The notes beneath the pieces were generated by a model. It was not told the DNA's origin, searched no databases, and saw only the letters and a program-made list of their open reading frames with translations. The position numbers and the translations under genes were made by a program. From positions 682,001 to 746,000 of the forward strand of contig NZ_CP159483.1 in assembly GCF_042140245.1 (NCBI RefSeq): a DNA stretch of 64,000 bases, given 5' to 3'. Shown here piece after piece: positions 62,726-64,000 of this stretch (within the stretch, counting starts at the first letter, position 1; each line of letters begins with the position of its first letter). Source of the stretch: MH13 sp042140245 (lineage in GTDB: Bacteria; Pseudomonadota; Alphaproteobacteria; Rhizobiales; MH13).

Positions 62726-63667
62726 ATGACCTTGAATGTCGCCGTCCAGATGGACCCGATCCAATCCATCAACATTGCCGGCAACTCCACCTTCGCCATG
62801 ATGCTGGAAGCACAGGCGCGAGGGTTTGCATTGTCGGTTTACACACCTCAGTCTATGGCATTGGAGGGCGGCGTGGTTACCGCCAGCGTTCAATCGGCAG
62901 AGGTTCGCGATGTTGTCGGCGACCACGTGAACTTAGGCTCAGCCGAGCGGCTTGATCTTGCAAGCTTCGATGTCATCCTGCTGCGCCAGGATCCGCCTTT
63001 TGACATGCGCTACATCACCTCCACGCATATGCTGGAAAGCATTGGTGGTAAGACGCTGGTGATCAACGATCCGGCCGCTGTGCGCAACGCGCCGGAAAAG
63101 ATATTGGTGATGCAGTTTGCCGATCTCATGCCGCCAACGCTGATCAGCGAGGATGTATCAGCCATTGAAACCTTCCGCGCTGCGCACAAAGACATTGTGC
63201 TGAAGCCACTCTACGGCCACGGCGGCAAAGGTGTGTTTCGCTTGCGCGAACAGGATCAAAATCTTGGCTCACTGGTTGGTCTTTTCCGCGACCTTTACCC
63301 CGAGCCTTGGGTTGCTCAAGCCTTCCTGCCTGATATCGCCAAGGGAGATAAGCGCATTCTTTTGGTCGAGGGCGAACCATTTGGACTGATCAACCGTGTG
63401 CCCGCCGAAGGTGATGTGCGTTCCAACATGGTGGTGGGTGGCCGCGCTGAAGCTTCTGCGCTGACAGAGCGTGATCGTGAGATTTGCGCAGCCATCGGAC
63501 CGACCTTGCGGGAACTTGGCCTCCTGTTTGTCGGCATTGACGTGATCGGACCCTACATCACCGAGATCAACGTGACCTCGCCGACGGGCATTCGCGCTCT
63601 TGAAAAGCTAGGCGGAGGCAACGCCGCAGCGGCGATGTGGGATGCTATTGAAAGCAAGCTGCACTAG
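62726..63667 (+). CDS. gshB: glutathione synthetase
   Basis: An ATP-grasp ligase joining gamma-glutamylcysteine and glycine, 313 residues. VAVQMDPIQSINIAGNSTFAMMLEAQARG is the family start, LRQDPPFDMRYITSTHMLE the substrate loop, VLKPLYGHGGKGVFRL the ATP-grasp loop and GIDVIGPYITEINVTSPTGIRALEKL the metal site. It follows yraN by 16 bases in the same unit. Confidence 0.96.
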   Translation: MTLNVAVQMDPIQSINIAGNSTFAMMLEAQARGFALSVYTPQSMALEGGVVTASVQSAEVRDVVGDHVNLGSAERLDLASFDVILLRQDPPFDMRYITSTHMLESIGGKTLVINDPAAVRNAPEKILVMQFADLMPPTLISEDVSAIETFRAAHKDIVLKPLYGHGGKGVFRLREQDQNLGSLVGLFRDLYPEPWVAQAFLPDIAKGDKRILLVEGEPFGLINRVPAEGDVRSNMVVGGRAEASALTERDREICAAIGPTLRELGLLFVGIDVIGPYITEINVTSPTGIRALEKLGGGNAAAAMWDAIESKLH

Positions 63668-63685
63668 CACGATAGTGAGGCGAGG

Positions 63686-64000
63686 ATGACCAGACCACCG
63701 GACCTTCCTCACCCATCGCCACCAGAGCCAACCGTCGTTGCAACAAAGCGGCGCGGCATTTTTGGTTGGCTTCTGCTTCCCTTGCGACTGATTGGCTATC
63801 TTTGTCTCTTCATCGTCATTGGCGGGTTCTTGGTAGCGTTCGGGCTGCCCGCATCTGACCTTTGCCGCTCAAACGGACCAGGTATCGCCTGTGACAGCGT
63901 CGGACTTCAAACTATCGCCGACTTTGGGCTCACCATCCTTTATTTGAGTGTTTTTACAGGAATTCCGTTACTACTGGCTGGAATAGGCGTCGTTTTCTTG
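63686..64000 (+). CDS. membrane protein, truncated by the window edge
   Basis: A frame opens at the ATG 63686 with GAGG six bases upstream and stays open through the last base, 105 residues so far. A proline-rich basic N terminus (PPDLPHPSPPEPTV) leads to one hydrophobic segment at about residues 27-55 and a second from about 85, with DLCRSNGPGIACDSV between, whose two cysteines may lie outside the membrane. The family is unknown. It follows gshB by 18 bases. Confidence 0.75.
   Translation, partial: MTRPPDLPHPSPPEPTVVATKRRGIFGWLLLPLRLIGYLCLFIVIGGFLVAFGLPASDLCRSNGPGIACDSVGLQTIADFGLTILYLSVFTGIPLLLAGIGVVFL

Overview
The window is a chromosomal backbone segment of an alphaproteobacterium, most likely Hyphomicrobiales (Rhizobiales)-like. 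The evidence is gene order: trxA-addA-addB, a murU/tsaE-amgK/divL/ahcY block, dut-coaBC-ubiB-ubiE, mutM-crotonase-rpsT-dnaA-dnaN-recF-gyrB, and grpE/hrcA/rph/rdgB/hemW/rsmI/yraN/gshB. A DivL-type kinase, a PmtA-type phospholipid methyltransferase and GANTC clustering near dnaA fit the same assignment. Genus cannot be set from the sequence alone. No rRNA, tRNA, CRISPR array, insertion sequence or prophage was seen.

Layout. 0.15-13.6 kb (minus strand): thioredoxin, AddAB recombination nuclease/helicase, MurNAc recycling enzymes (MurU and a TsaE-AmgK fusion), the cell-cycle kinase DivL and SAH hydrolase with a putative SAH-type operator. 13.7-20.0 kb (minus): a hydrolase, cysteine synthase, dUTPase, CoA biosynthesis (with a partial 5' duplication of coaBC) and two ubiquinone genes. 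20.2-28.2 kb (plus): mutM, a crotonase, rpsT, a 1.5 kb non-coding stretch rich in GANTC sites, then dnaA-dnaN-recF. 28.2-35.3 kb (plus): nine accessory genes wedged between recF and gyrB. 35.5-42 kb: gyrB, then an aldo/keto reductase-LysR-aldo/keto reductase group and a LysE exporter with a divergent Lrp regulator. 42-54 kb: nucleoside kinase, CopC/CopD, nth, an Ada-like methyltransferase, gpmA, dapB, pyrF, a phospholipid methyltransferase and a cytochrome b561-YceI fusion next to a secreted YceI protein. 54-64 kb: alkB, a VOC protein, grpE/hrcA, and rph-rdgB-hemW, rsmI-yraN-gshB, ending in a truncated membrane protein gene.

How the genes work together: the core is genome maintenance and replication (addAB, mutM, dnaA/dnaN/recF/gyrB, nth, alkB, Ada-like, dut, rdgB), cofactor and one-carbon metabolism (coaBC, ubiB/ubiE, ahcY, adenosine kinase, cysK) and envelope recycling (murU, amgK).

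No clearly new multi-gene system was found. The points most worth a second look are three genes (addB, dnaA and a flavoprotein) that each appear interrupted by a shift of the same sign, the diverged 102-bp duplication of the start of coaBC, the tyrosine at the phosphoacceptor position of the DivL-like kinase, and several perfect palindromes in promoter regions.
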